A stretch of 64,000 nucleotides of DNA from Gordonibacter massiliensis (ex Traore et al. 2017). Lineage in GTDB: Bacteria > Actinomycetota > Coriobacteriia > Coriobacteriales > Eggerthellaceae. Positions 42,027-49,841 of the stretch are shown here, one piece after another (position 1 is the stretch's first letter; each line of letters opens with the position of its first letter). The stretch is taken from the NCBI GenBank assembly GCA_900170005.1, contig LT827128.1, positions 3,884,173 through 3,948,172 of the forward strand. The letters are read 5' to 3'. The notes under the pieces were generated by a model. It was not told the origin of the DNA. It saw only the letters and a list, made by a program, of their open reading frames with translations, and did not search any database. The translations under genes were made by a program, and so were the position numbers.

Positions 42027-42884
42027 ATGGCATCGGCCGTGGAACTTCCAGAACCGCATCTCGACGCGCGCCTCTTCGGCGCGCGTCGCATATCGGCGCT
42101 CACCGACGAGGCCCTGTTCGAGCGCACGGGCGTGCGCGTCGCGTTCACCGGTCGCGCAGGAGGCGAAAGCATGGGCCCCTTCGCCGAGCTCAACCTGGGC
42201 GCGCACGTGGGCGACGACCCCGCGATCGTCACGTACAACCGGGAGCTGCTGCTGGAGGCGCTGGGCGCCGCCGACGCGGCCCTCGTGACGGCGAACCAGG
42301 TGCACGGCGACGATATCGTGGAGGTGGGCTCCGCCGACGCCCGGACGCTGGAGAAGGCGCGCGCCCGCGCGCTCAGGGGGGCCGACGGCATCCTCGTGGA
42401 CGCGCCGCAGGTGGCGGCGCTGCTGTGCTTCGCCGATTGCGTGCCCGTGGTGATCGTGTCGCCCACGGGGCGCTTCGCCGTCGCGCACGCCGGGTGGCGG
42501 GGCGCGGTGGCGGGCATCGCCGGCAAGACCGCGCGCCTCGTGGCCGCCCGCGACGCCGAGGCGCTCGGCTGCACGGCGGCCGAGGCCGCCGCCGCATGCA
42601 ACGCCTATCTCGGTCCGCACATTCACGCGGAGTGCTTCGAAACGGACGAGGACGTGCGCACGTGGTTCTCCGCGCGCTTCGGCGACGACGTCGCTCCCGA
42701 CGAGCGCCATGTGGACCTGTCCCGCGCCGTCTCGCGCGACCTTGTCCTGGTCGGCTTGGACCCGGCCCGCGTCGTCGACGCGGGCGTGTGCACGGTCTGC
42801 CAATCGGACGAGTACTTCTCCTACCGCGCGTCGGGCGGCACCTGCGGCCGCCACGGCGCCATCGCCGTGTTGCAGAAAGGTTGA
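42027..42884 (+). CDS. YfiH-family (DUF152/laccase-domain) protein
   Basis: Encodes 285 residues, ATG after AAAGGAG, 13 bp after ftsZ. Family motifs: FTGRAGGESMGPFAELNLGAHVGDD, TANQVHGDDIVEV, and the metal-site block ADCVPVVIVSP with AVAHAGWRGAVAGIA, then CNAYLGPHIHAECFE. Members bind zinc or copper; reported activities are purine nucleoside phosphorylase/adenosine deaminase, and in E. coli a role in peptidoglycan precursor quality control has been reported. Its place next to ftsZ is conserved in many Gram-positives. The N-terminal ~25 residues are not conserved. Confidence 0.88.
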   Translation: MASAVELPEPHLDARLFGARRISALTDEALFERTGVRVAFTGRAGGESMGPFAELNLGAHVGDDPAIVTYNRELLLEALGAADAALVTANQVHGDDIVEVGSADARTLEKARARALRGADGILVDAPQVAALLCFADCVPVVIVSPTGRFAVAHAGWRGAVAGIAGKTARLVAARDAEALGCTAAEAAAACNAYLGPHIHAECFETDEDVRTWFSARFGDDVAPDERHVDLSRAVSRDLVLVGLDPARVVDAGVCTVCQSDEYFSYRASGGTCGRHGAIAVLQKG

Positions 42885-42890
42885 CGGATC

Positions 42891-43610
42891 ATGGGTATCG
42901 AAGAGCGCTACGCGAACGTCGCGGCCGAGGTGGCCGCCGTCTGCCGCGAGGCCGGACGCGACCCGCGCGAGGTGACGGTCGTCGCCGTGTCGAAGACCGT
43001 GGGCCCGGCCCAGGTGGGAAGCGCCGTTGCGGCCGGCGCGCGCGACTTCGGCGAGAACCGCCCCGACGGGCTCGTGGAGAAGGCTGCAGCGTATCCGCAG
43101 GCCAACTGGCATTTCATCGGCAACATCCAATCGCGCCGCATACCCGACATCGTGGGGTCGGCCGCGCTCGTGCACTCGCTTGTCGAGGAGCGCCATGCGC
43201 GCAAGATCGACGAGGCGGCCGCGGCGGCGGGCAAGGTGCAGGACGTGCTGCTCGAGGTGAACGTGTCGAGCGAGCAGAGCAAGGGCGGCTTGGCGCCGGG
43301 CGACGTGGCCGCGCTGCTCGATGCGTGCGGCGGCTTGGCGCACGTGCGCGTGCGCGGGCTCATGACCATGGCGCCGCAGGGCGACCTGGACGCGGCGCGC
43401 GTGACGTTCGAAGGGTTGGCGCGGCTGCACGCCGAGCTGCGCGCCGACCTCGACCCCAGCCGGGCCGCTCTGTTCGATGGGCTTTCTATGGGCATGAGCG
43501 AAGACTGGCGCGAGGCCGTGCACGCGGGCGCTACCATAGTGCGCATCGGCAGAGCCGTGTTCGACGACGCCTTCGAGGCCAGCGGCCCGGGCGCAGGGAA
43601 TCTCGCATGA
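42891..43610 (+). CDS. PLP homeostasis protein YggS/PROSC
   Basis: Encodes 239 residues, 6 bp after the YfiH gene. Alanine-racemase-like N-terminal fold without the second domain: VTVVAVSKTVG carries the PLP lysine, followed by FGENRPDGLVEK, WHFIGNIQSRR, LEVNVSSEQSKGG, VRGLMTMAPQ and SMGMSEDWREAVHAGATIVRIGRAVFD, all diagnostic of the YBL036c/YggS group. It carries PLP and buffers its level; no enzyme activity is established. Clustering with sepF and yggT is typical of Gram-positive genomes. Confidence 0.93.
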   Translation: MGIEERYANVAAEVAAVCREAGRDPREVTVVAVSKTVGPAQVGSAVAAGARDFGENRPDGLVEKAAAYPQANWHFIGNIQSRRIPDIVGSAALVHSLVEERHARKIDEAAAAAGKVQDVLLEVNVSSEQSKGGLAPGDVAALLDACGGLAHVRVRGLMTMAPQGDLDAARVTFEGLARLHAELRADLDPSRAALFDGLSMGMSEDWREAVHAGATIVRIGRAVFDDAFEASGPGAGNLA

Positions 43611-43722
43611 ACGGCGGAGCCGTCGTGCGGCGACGCGGCGTCGCGCAAGGACAGGTGCAAACGCAGCAGGGTGAACGCAGCGGCGGTCAGGCCGCCGGAA
43701 CCAAACGAAGCAGGTGGTGAAC

Positions 43723-44694
43723 ATGGAGCTGCCCAAGATCAAGAAATCCGAGCACGGCGGAATGTTCGACGGCATCAAGTCGAAGCTCGGCTTCGCCGAC
43801 TCGGCCGGCAACGCCGCCGGATACGACGATGCGTACCTCGACGACTACGGGGACGACTTCGGCGATTACGACGACGAGTTCGGCGACTACGGTCCCGGCT
43901 ACGAAGACGACGCGCCCGCGTCGCGCTACGACCCGTACGCGCCCGTGACCACGCGGCCCGCGCGCGGAGGGAGCCGCAGCGCGCGCTCCTCGTCCGACGC
44001 CGATTTCCCCAAGCTCGTGTCCATCGACGACGTGCGCGCCCATACCCAGGTGCCCGACAGCCTGCGTCGCGACCCGCTGCCGGCGCGCCGCGTGACGACG
44101 CCGTCCGCATCGACCTCGAGCTACCGGGGCGAGCGCACGGTGGTGGACGCCACCATGCCCGCGCCCTCGTCGCCGGCCCACACGGCCGCCCGGCGCGAGC
44201 GCTCCGAGAGCCTGAACGCGCTGTTCGAGCCGAGCTCGACCGAAGCCGAGCCCGCCAAGGCCTCTTCGGGCGCCACCCCGGCAGGGTCGGGCTTCGTCGC
44301 CGCGTCGTCCTCGGCTGCCGTTTCCGTCGCAACCGCCACCGCCCAGGCGCCCGCATCCGCGGCCGTCACCGGCTCGTTCGACCCGTACGAGGCCTACGCG
44401 GGCTCGGGCGCGCCCGCGCACAACCCGTCGCGCGCCATCTCGGTGCTCAAGCCCGCGAGCTACGGCGAGGTCGAGCGCGTGGCCAAGATACTGAAGGCGG
44501 GCGACGTCGTGGTGCTCGCGTTGCGCAACACGCCCGACCAGCTGGCCAAGCGCATCCTGGACTTCTCGTTCGGCGTGTCGAGCGCGCTCGACGCCAGCGT
44601 GGAGGCCGTGGCCGACAAGGTGTTCGCCATCACGCGCGGCACCTCGCTCACCGAGGCGGAGCGCCTCGCCCTGCGCAACCAAGGCGTGCTGTAA
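43723..44694 (+). CDS. sepF: Cell division protein SepF
   Basis: Encodes 323 residues, about twice the common length; ATG after AGGTGG (two GTG codons just upstream are alternatives). An N-terminal amphipathic start (MELPKIKKSEHGGMFDGIKSKLGF) for membrane binding is followed by a ~215-residue linker, first Asp/Tyr/Gly-rich (DDYGDDFGDYDDEFGDYG), then Ser/Ala/Pro-rich. The C-terminal SepF domain (AISVLKPASYGEVERVAKIL to AITRGTSLTEAERLAL) is intact. It tethers FtsZ to the membrane in organisms without FtsA, which fits the missing ftsA. The long linker is unusual. Confidence 0.92.
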   Translation: MELPKIKKSEHGGMFDGIKSKLGFADSAGNAAGYDDAYLDDYGDDFGDYDDEFGDYGPGYEDDAPASRYDPYAPVTTRPARGGSRSARSSSDADFPKLVSIDDVRAHTQVPDSLRRDPLPARRVTTPSASTSSYRGERTVVDATMPAPSSPAHTAARRERSESLNALFEPSSTEAEPAKASSGATPAGSGFVAASSSAAVSVATATAQAPASAAVTGSFDPYEAYAGSGAPAHNPSRAISVLKPASYGEVERVAKILKAGDVVVLALRNTPDQLAKRILDFSFGVSSALDASVEAVADKVFAITRGTSLTEAERLALRNQGVL

Positions 44695-44742
44695 TCGACG
44701 GCGAACGGCGCCGTCCGACCCTGGAAAGAAGGAGCTGGGCTC

Positions 44743-45003
44743 TTGCTGAGCTTGAAATACCTCATCGTGTCGATCGCCGACGTGTACAGCATGGTGCTGT
44801 TCGTGTACGTGCTCATGTCGTGGCTCCCCACGGACCGCGGCCTGCTCGCCGACATCTACCGAGTGCTGGGACGCGTGTGCGATCCGTATCTCAACATCTT
44901 CAAAAAACTGATCCCGCCGCTTGGAGGTATGGTGGACGTTACCCCCATCATTGCCCTGCTTGTACTACAATTCGGGGTACGTTTGATAGTGAACTTGTTT
45001 TAG
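44743..45003 (+). CDS. YggT family membrane protein
   Basis: Encodes 86 residues from a TTG start after AAGAAGGAG. Two hydrophobic helices flank a conserved loop with SWLPTDRGLLADIYRVLGRVCDPYLNIFKKLIPPLGGMVDVTPIIALLVL; CDPYLNIFKKLIPP and DVTPIIALL are the YggT hallmarks. Function is not established, though the gene is usually between sepF and divIVA and has been linked to division and to ion homeostasis. Its arrangement here is the standard one. Confidence 0.88.
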   Translation: MLSLKYLIVSIADVYSMVLFVYVLMSWLPTDRGLLADIYRVLGRVCDPYLNIFKKLIPPLGGMVDVTPIIALLVLQFGVRLIVNLF

Positions 45004-45048
45004 CTGCGCATAAACCGCGTTCGCGCGGACAGGACGAAGGGACCGATT

Positions 45049-45861
45049 ATGGCAATCACCTCGGCTGAGATCCACAACCAGAGCTTCTCAATCGACCGCA
45101 AGGGCTACGACGTCGACGAAGTGGACGTGTTCCTCGAGCACGTCGCCGACGAGATCGATGCGATGACCGCGCAGATCGACCAGCTGGAGAGCCAGCTCGA
45201 CGACACGTCGTTCGCCGGGTTCGACACGCCCGCCCGCATCGAGGACGCCCCCGTTCCCGCAGCTGCCGCGAGCAGCGAGGAGCTGGCCGCCAAGGACGCG
45301 CGCATCGCCGAGCTCGAGCGCCAGCTGGAGGCCAAGAAGGCCGACGACAACGCCATTGCCCAGGCGCTCATCATCGCCCAGCGCTCCGCCGACGAGATCA
45401 TCTCGAACGCGAACGCCACGGCCGCCGGCACCATCAACGACGCCGAGGAAGAGGCCAAGCGCATCGTCGACAAGGCCGAGGCCGAGAAGCAGAAGGTGCT
45501 CGACGCCATCAAGAAGCTCGAGGACGATCGCGAGGACGCCCGCGAGGACTACCAGGAGCTGCTCACCGACTTCATCGCCGACGCCACCCGCAAGCTGGCC
45601 GAGATCGGCGGCGACGCCCCGGTTTCCACCTTGCCTGCGAGCGCCCACGCTCGTGCGACGGACGTCATCGAGACGACCGGTCGCGTGATAGGCTCGCCGG
45701 CCCAGGCCCCCATCAGCAAGGACGGCTCGGCCGCCTACGCCATGCCCCAGACGGGCGCCGTGTCCGTCGCGCCGGCCACGCCCACGCCCTCCCGTGTGGA
45801 GAAGGACCTCTCCGGCTTCGGCGACGCCGACGACGCCTTCGAGTTCGAGGAGATCGACTAA
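45049..45861 (+). CDS. divIVA: DivIVA domain protein
   Basis: Encodes 270 residues; ATG after AGGACGAAGGG. The N-terminal lipid-binding DivIVA motif (ITSAEIHNQSFSIDRKGYDVDEVDVFLEHVADEID, in part) is followed by coiled-coil regions at ~38-55, ~80-100 and ~105-190 (heptads such as AEEEAKRIVDKAEAEKQKVL), then a low-complexity tail. It marks septum and poles by sensing membrane curvature, and in actinobacterial lineages organises polar growth. It closes the ftsZ block and is followed by a strong hairpin and a MITE-like element. Confidence 0.95.
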   Translation: MAITSAEIHNQSFSIDRKGYDVDEVDVFLEHVADEIDAMTAQIDQLESQLDDTSFAGFDTPARIEDAPVPAAAASSEELAAKDARIAELERQLEAKKADDNAIAQALIIAQRSADEIISNANATAAGTINDAEEEAKRIVDKAEAEKQKVLDAIKKLEDDREDAREDYQELLTDFIADATRKLAEIGGDAPVSTLPASAHARATDVIETTGRVIGSPAQAPISKDGSAAYAMPQTGAVSVAPATPTPSRVEKDLSGFGDADDAFEFEEID

Positions 45862-45863
45862 CC

Positions 45864-45890
45864 GTTCCGCCGGCCTGGGGCCGGCGGAAC
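45864..45890 (+). terminator. Hairpin after divIVA
   Basis: GTTCCGCCGGCC (45864-45875)/GGCCGGCGGAAC (45879-45890), a perfect 12-bp stem with a 3-nt loop, 3 bp after the stop; no U-tract. A similar stem follows the thiN gene. Confidence 0.65.
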
Positions 45891-45893
45891 CGC

Positions 45894-46090
45894 TTCATGC
45901 ACCTAAGACCGGCTGAAAGTCACGAAAATCACCGCTGTGAAGCGTTTCACGTGCCTGCACGGAGGCTCTCGCGCCTGTCTCGAAATCGCTTTCATGTTCG
46001 ACCAGGTACTATGCCGAGCGTTTTTACGGAAGCAGGGGCGAAAGGCTTCACAGCGGTGATTTTCGTGACTTTCGGAGCGGCTTTCATGCA
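45894..46090. mobile_element. MITE-like element with 29-bp inverted repeats and 8-bp direct flanks
   Basis: Inverted repeats starting GAAAGTCACGAAAATCACCG at 45915-45943 and its exact complement at 46045-46073 (29 bp each) surround a 101-bp interior without a gene. The unit is flanked by the direct repeat TTCATGCA (45894-45901 and 46083-46090), consistent with a target duplication. The ends outside the repeats (13 bp left, 9 bp right) are not well matched, so the element border is uncertain. No transposase is present; mobilisation would be in trans. Confidence 0.6.
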
Positions 46091-46149
46091 TGATCGCCCC
46101 GTTTGGGCGGCCAGCAGGCCGCTCCTATGAAGCCGCTAGAGAAGAGCCG

Positions 46150-46455
46150 ATGCGATCGATGCCCGAAAAGCCCATTGCCATAGCCGTTCACGTCACGCCC
46201 CGGTCGGGGCGTGACGAGGTTACGGGGGTGCGCGCCGACGCCGCAGGCGCCGACGAGGTGTGCGTGCGCGTGACGGCTCCGCCCGACGGAGGAAAGGCGA
46301 ACAAGGCCGTGTGCAAACTCGTGGCCGAGGCGCTCGGCGTGCCGAAATCGCGTGTGGAGGTGGCGAGCGGCCATACCGCGCGCCGCAAGCGCTTGGCCGT
46401 CGACGCCCCTGCCGAACGCGTGGACGCCTGGGTCGCGTCTTTGCCGCGCTGCTAG
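46150..46455 (+). CDS. DUF167 / YggU family protein
   Basis: Encodes 101 residues; the ATG at 46150 follows AGAAGAG, and an ATG three codons on is an alternative. The frame continues upstream into the repeat element without sense. Motifs of the family: IAVHVTPRSGRDEV, VCVRVTAPPDGGKANKAVCKLVAEALGVPKSRVEVASGHTARRKRLAV. Small α/β protein of unknown function, often encoded near yggS-yggT, as here. Its 5' end lies close to the MITE-like element, which may have displaced the native promoter. Confidence 0.9.
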   Translation: MRSMPEKPIAIAVHVTPRSGRDEVTGVRADAAGADEVCVRVTAPPDGGKANKAVCKLVAEALGVPKSRVEVASGHTARRKRLAVDAPAERVDAWVASLPRC

Positions 46456-46616
46456 ACCGGCCCCGTGCGGTGCCGGGCGCTTGGCCGCAAGCGCGTTTTC
46501 GATCTCCTGGCCTCCATCGCGTCCATCCGGCGATCGCGCCGGACGCCGCGTGCCCTTCGCGGCGCGGGGTTTACCCGCATTTTTGTTGCGAGTTTTTGAA
46601 ACACGGGGATTTCCCG

Positions 46617-46645
46617 TTGACGGCGACGTAGCGTCATCGCATATG
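46617..46645 (+). promoter_or_regulatory. Possible promoter of the MerR regulator gene
   Basis: TTGACG (46617-46622), 17 bp, CATATG (46640-46645), 88 bp before the gene. The -35 is good, the -10 poor, a combination frequent at MerR-dependent promoters although the spacer is not the 19-20 bp typical of them. Confidence 0.3.
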
Positions 46646-46732
46646 CTCGGTTTCGGTCGGACGGGGGCGTTCGGCCGAGGACGAGGAAGCGGCCGTGCCG
46701 AACAGGCGCGGATCCGCATGAGGAGCAGCCGC

Positions 46733-47500
46733 ATGACCGATCAACGATACCTGACCGTGGGAGAGTTGGCACGACGCGTCGGGGTGACGGTGCGCACGAT
46801 CCAATACTACGACCAGCAGGGCCTGTTGTCGCCGTCGGCGAAAGGCCCCCAGAACCAGCGCCTGTACACGGACGCCAACGTGAAAGACCTGTATCGTATT
46901 CTGACCTTGAAGTACCTGGGGCTGTCGCTGGCCCAGATCAAATCCGATGCAGCTCTTTTCGACGAGCCCGCTGCGCTGCAGGAGCTGGCCGGCGAGCAGA
47001 TGGACGCCATCGAAGAGCAGTTCCAAGCGCTGTTCAAGCGCATGACCACGCTGCGCTCGCTGCACGACGAGGCCGGCGAGGGGTTGCCCGATTGGGAGGC
47101 GCTCGCCTCCACCGTGGAGCGCTGCCAGGGGGAGAGCCAGTTCTTCTGGCGCCTGACGTGCATCCGCGACGACGCGCCCGCCGTCGAGACGGCCGCCGAG
47201 GATCTCGTCGCGCGCGGCGAGTCCGTGTCGAAGTGGCACGAGCTCATCGCCGACACCATCCGCCTCATGCCGGCGGGCGAGCCCGTCGACAGCCCGCGCA
47301 ACCGCGATTTGGCCAAGCGGTACCTGGCCCTCGACGCGTCGCAGGACGCCGCCGCGACCGAGCGGAACTTCATCCTCATGGAGAACATCGCTCCGCACGG
47401 CGGTGAAGACGGCTCGTTCGACGAGCTGCGCCAAGCCGTGTTCGACCATCTGGAGGCCGTGGTCGCCGCCTATGGCGACCGGCCCGACCCAGCCGACTAG
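46733..47500 (+). CDS. MerR family transcriptional regulator
   Basis: Encodes 255 residues; ATG 7 nt after AGGAG. The N-terminal MerR helix-turn-helix (LTVGELARRVGVTVRTIQYYDQQGLL, then YTDANVKDLYRI) is followed by a dimerising coiled coil (~75-115, ELAGEQMDAIEEQFQALFKRM) and a ~130-residue α-helical effector domain (from CQGESQFFWRLTCIRDDA). There is no metal-binding Cys cluster, so a metal sensor of the MerR/CueR kind is unlikely; the length fits drug or metabolite sensors such as TipA-like proteins. The target is unknown; the radical SAM gene follows 152 bp later. Confidence 0.85.
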   Translation: MTDQRYLTVGELARRVGVTVRTIQYYDQQGLLSPSAKGPQNQRLYTDANVKDLYRILTLKYLGLSLAQIKSDAALFDEPAALQELAGEQMDAIEEQFQALFKRMTTLRSLHDEAGEGLPDWEALASTVERCQGESQFFWRLTCIRDDAPAVETAAEDLVARGESVSKWHELIADTIRLMPAGEPVDSPRNRDLAKRYLALDASQDAAATERNFILMENIAPHGGEDGSFDELRQAVFDHLEAVVAAYGDRPDPAD

Positions 47501-47652
47501 CCCATCCGGCGCCGGTCGGGCTCCGCACCAGATCCCTCCTACCTCCCGATGCCGAATCCGTCCGGCGCATCCCAAAACCCATTGTCGCGTTTCTGCCGCT
47601 GCCGCTTTGCGCACGCCGTCTGCCGGCGCGCCCGGATGAAAGGAATACGCCC

Positions 47653-48660
47653 ATGCTCGTGTCGTGGATGACGACGAACAAGTGCAACCTCAAATGCGTC
47701 CACTGCTATCAGGACGCCGAGGAGGCCAGCGCCTTGGAGCTCTCCTGCGAGGAGGGCAAGAAGCTGATCGACGAGATAGCCCGCGCGGGCTTCAAGGTGA
47801 TGATCTTCTCGGGCGGCGAGCCGCTCATGCGCCCCGATATCTACGAGCTCGTGGCGCATGCCGCCTCGCGCGGGCTGCGTCCCGTGTTCGGCTCGAACGG
47901 CACGCTCATCACGCCCGAGGTCGCCGTGCGGCTGAAGGAGGCCGGGGCCTGCGCCATGGGCATCTCGGTGGACAGCCTCGATGCCGCCAAGCACGACAGG
48001 TTCCGCGGCCTGACGGGCGCCCACGATCTCACCATGGCGGGCATCGAGGCCTGCAAGCAGGCGGGCCTTCCGTTCCAGCTGCACACCACCGTGGTGGATT
48101 GGAACCGCGACGAGGTGTGCGCCGTCACCGACTTCGCCGTGGAGATCGGCGCCATCGCGCACTACGCGTTCTTCCTCATTCCGGTGGGTCGCGGGAAGTT
48201 CATTCAAGAGACCTCGCTCGAGGTGCTGGAGAACGAGCGGCTGCTGGGCGACATCATGCGCAAAGCCGCCGAGGTGCCCATCGACGTGAAGCCCACGTGC
48301 GCGCCCCAGTTCACGCGCGTGGCGAAGCAGCTGGGTGTGGAGACGCGCTTCAGCCGCGGATGCCTGGCCGGCCTCACGTACTGCGTCGTCGGCAGCGAGG
48401 GCATCGTGCGTCCCTGCGCCTACATGACCGAGGAGGCGGGCGACCTGCGCGAGCGGCCCTTCGACGAGATATGGAGGACGAGCCCCGTGTTCGAGCGCCT
48501 GCGCACGCAGGCCTACTCCGGCTCGTGCGGCACCTGCGACTACGCGCAAGGCTGCGGCGGTTGCCGGGCGCGCGCCGCGTACTACCACGACGGCGACATC
48601 CTCGCCCAAGACGACTACTGCGCTTGGGGGTTGCGCCGTTCTGACGAACAGCGCAACTAG
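47653..48660 (+). CDS. Radical SAM/SPASM protein, NirJ2/AhbD-like
   Basis: Encodes 335 residues; ATG after AAAGGAA. The radical SAM motif C-x3-C-x2-C is in TTNKCNLKCVHCYQDAEEA close to the start, followed by FSGGEPLMRPDIYELV. A C-terminal SPASM region holds additional Cys in CLAGLTYCVVGSEGIVRPCAYM and in CGTCDYAQGCGGCRARA. The opening MLVSWMTTNKCNLKC strongly recalls NirJ2/AhbD, the proteins that modify siroheme-derived tetrapyrroles or decarboxylate Fe-coproporphyrin in heme synthesis. No other heme d1/alternative-heme genes are near. The FecBCD-type importer downstream would fit iron or tetrapyrrole supply, which is inference. Confidence 0.78.
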   Translation: MLVSWMTTNKCNLKCVHCYQDAEEASALELSCEEGKKLIDEIARAGFKVMIFSGGEPLMRPDIYELVAHAASRGLRPVFGSNGTLITPEVAVRLKEAGACAMGISVDSLDAAKHDRFRGLTGAHDLTMAGIEACKQAGLPFQLHTTVVDWNRDEVCAVTDFAVEIGAIAHYAFFLIPVGRGKFIQETSLEVLENERLLGDIMRKAAEVPIDVKPTCAPQFTRVAKQLGVETRFSRGCLAGLTYCVVGSEGIVRPCAYMTEEAGDLRERPFDEIWRTSPVFERLRTQAYSGSCGTCDYAQGCGGCRARAAYYHDGDILAQDDYCAWGLRRSDEQRN

Positions 48661-48661
48661 C

Positions 48662-48780
48662 CGACGCTGCGGCTTCCCGTGGCACCCGATCTCGCGGCGA
48701 GGCCGAGGACTCGCGTACCGCAGTACGCTTCGCCCTCGTCCTCCCCACGATCTCAGGCACCACGGAAACCCTCGCTGACT
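48662..48780 (+). repeat. Second copy of the ~120-bp hairpin repeat
   Basis: Starts GCCGACGCTGCGGCTTCCCG and ends CACGGAAACCCTCGCTGAC, the same ends as the element inside murE, with an inner AGTACGCT core and compensating arm changes. It fills most of the gap between the radical SAM gene and the ABC importer and starts directly after a stop codon. Confidence 0.75.
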
Positions 48781-48818
48781 TTGCCAAACCAGGAATATCT
48801 CATCGGAAGGACACACGC

Positions 48819-49826
48819 ATGACCATCATCTCCCAACGCATCGTTCCTACCGCCGTCGCCGCTTCGCTCGCCGCGACGATGCTGCTCGCCGGCTGCTCGA
48901 CCGCCCAGCCCGAAGCCGGAGCCGACGCGGGCGCCCCGATGGCGGAAGCCCAAAGCGCCCCGCAAGCCGGCGCGGTCACGTTCACCGACGACACGGGCAC
49001 CGAGGTCGCGGTCGACAACCCGCAGCGCGTGGTGGCGTGCATGGGCAGCTTCGCGAGCATGTGGGAGCTGGCAGGCGGCACGCTCGTAGGCGCGTCGGAC
49101 GACGCGTTCACGCTGTCCGACTACGATCTCAAGTCCGAAAACGTGCAGAAGGTAGGCGATTTCGCGAACCTGAACCTGGAGTCCATTATCGCGCTCGAGC
49201 CCGACTTCGTCATCATGACGAGCGGCTCCGGCGGTCGCGGCGGCGATTCGAACCAGGCGGACCTCAAGGCGGCGCTCGCCGCATCGAACATCCCGGTGGC
49301 ATGCTTCCAGGTGACGACGTTCGACGACTACCTGCGCATGCTGCGCACCTGCTGCGACGTCACGGGCCGCGACGATCTGTACGAGCAGAACGGCCAGGCC
49401 GTGTCCGACCGCATCGAGGCGGTCAAAGCCAAGGTGCCCGCAGGCGAGGCGCCTTCGGCGCTCGTGCTGACCACGTATTCGGGCGGCACCCGCGTGCAGG
49501 CGTCCTCCACGATGACGGGCGCCATGCTGGCCGACCTGGGCGTCAAGAACCTGGCCGACGAGAACCCCAGCCTGCTCAAGGACTTCAGCCTGGAGTCGAT
49601 CATCGAGATGGATCCCGATTTCATCTTCGTGGTGCCCATGGGCAACGACGACGCGGCGGCCATGAAGGCGCTCGAAGACCAGACGGCGGCGAATCCCGCC
49701 TGGTCCACGCTCTCGGCGGTGCGGGACGGCCGCTACGTCGTGCTCGATCCGCACCTCTTCCAGTACAAGCCGAACGAGCGCTGGAACCAGAGCTACCAGG
49801 TGCTCTTCGACGCGCTGTACGCGTAG
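48819..49826 (+). CDS. ABC importer substrate-binding lipoprotein (FecB/BtuF type)
   Basis: Encodes 335 residues; ATG after GGAAGGAC. A lipoprotein signal with lipobox LLAGC (Cys ~27) is followed by a Ser/Ala/Gln-rich spacer and a type III binding-protein fold (TFTDDTGTEVAVDNPQRVVACMGSFASMWELAGG, then ESIIALEPDFVIMTSG and DYLRMLRTCCDVTGRDD). Such proteins capture Fe-siderophores, heme or cobalamin outside the membrane. The ligand cannot be told from sequence; the neighbouring tetrapyrrole-type radical SAM gene suggests heme or iron. First gene of a three-gene importer operon. Confidence 0.9.
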   Translation: MTIISQRIVPTAVAASLAATMLLAGCSTAQPEAGADAGAPMAEAQSAPQAGAVTFTDDTGTEVAVDNPQRVVACMGSFASMWELAGGTLVGASDDAFTLSDYDLKSENVQKVGDFANLNLESIIALEPDFVIMTSGSGGRGGDSNQADLKAALAASNIPVACFQVTTFDDYLRMLRTCCDVTGRDDLYEQNGQAVSDRIEAVKAKVPAGEAPSALVLTTYSGGTRVQASSTMTGAMLADLGVKNLADENPSLLKDFSLESIIEMDPDFIFVVPMGNDDAAAMKALEDQTAANPAWSTLSAVRDGRYVVLDPHLFQYKPNERWNQSYQVLFDALYA

Positions 49827-49841
49827 GGCGAAGGGCGTCCC

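Noticed and set aside
45940..45960. Second parS-like site (GTTTCACGTGCCTG)
   Set aside because: Only the left half matches the consensus; the right half lacks GAAACA.
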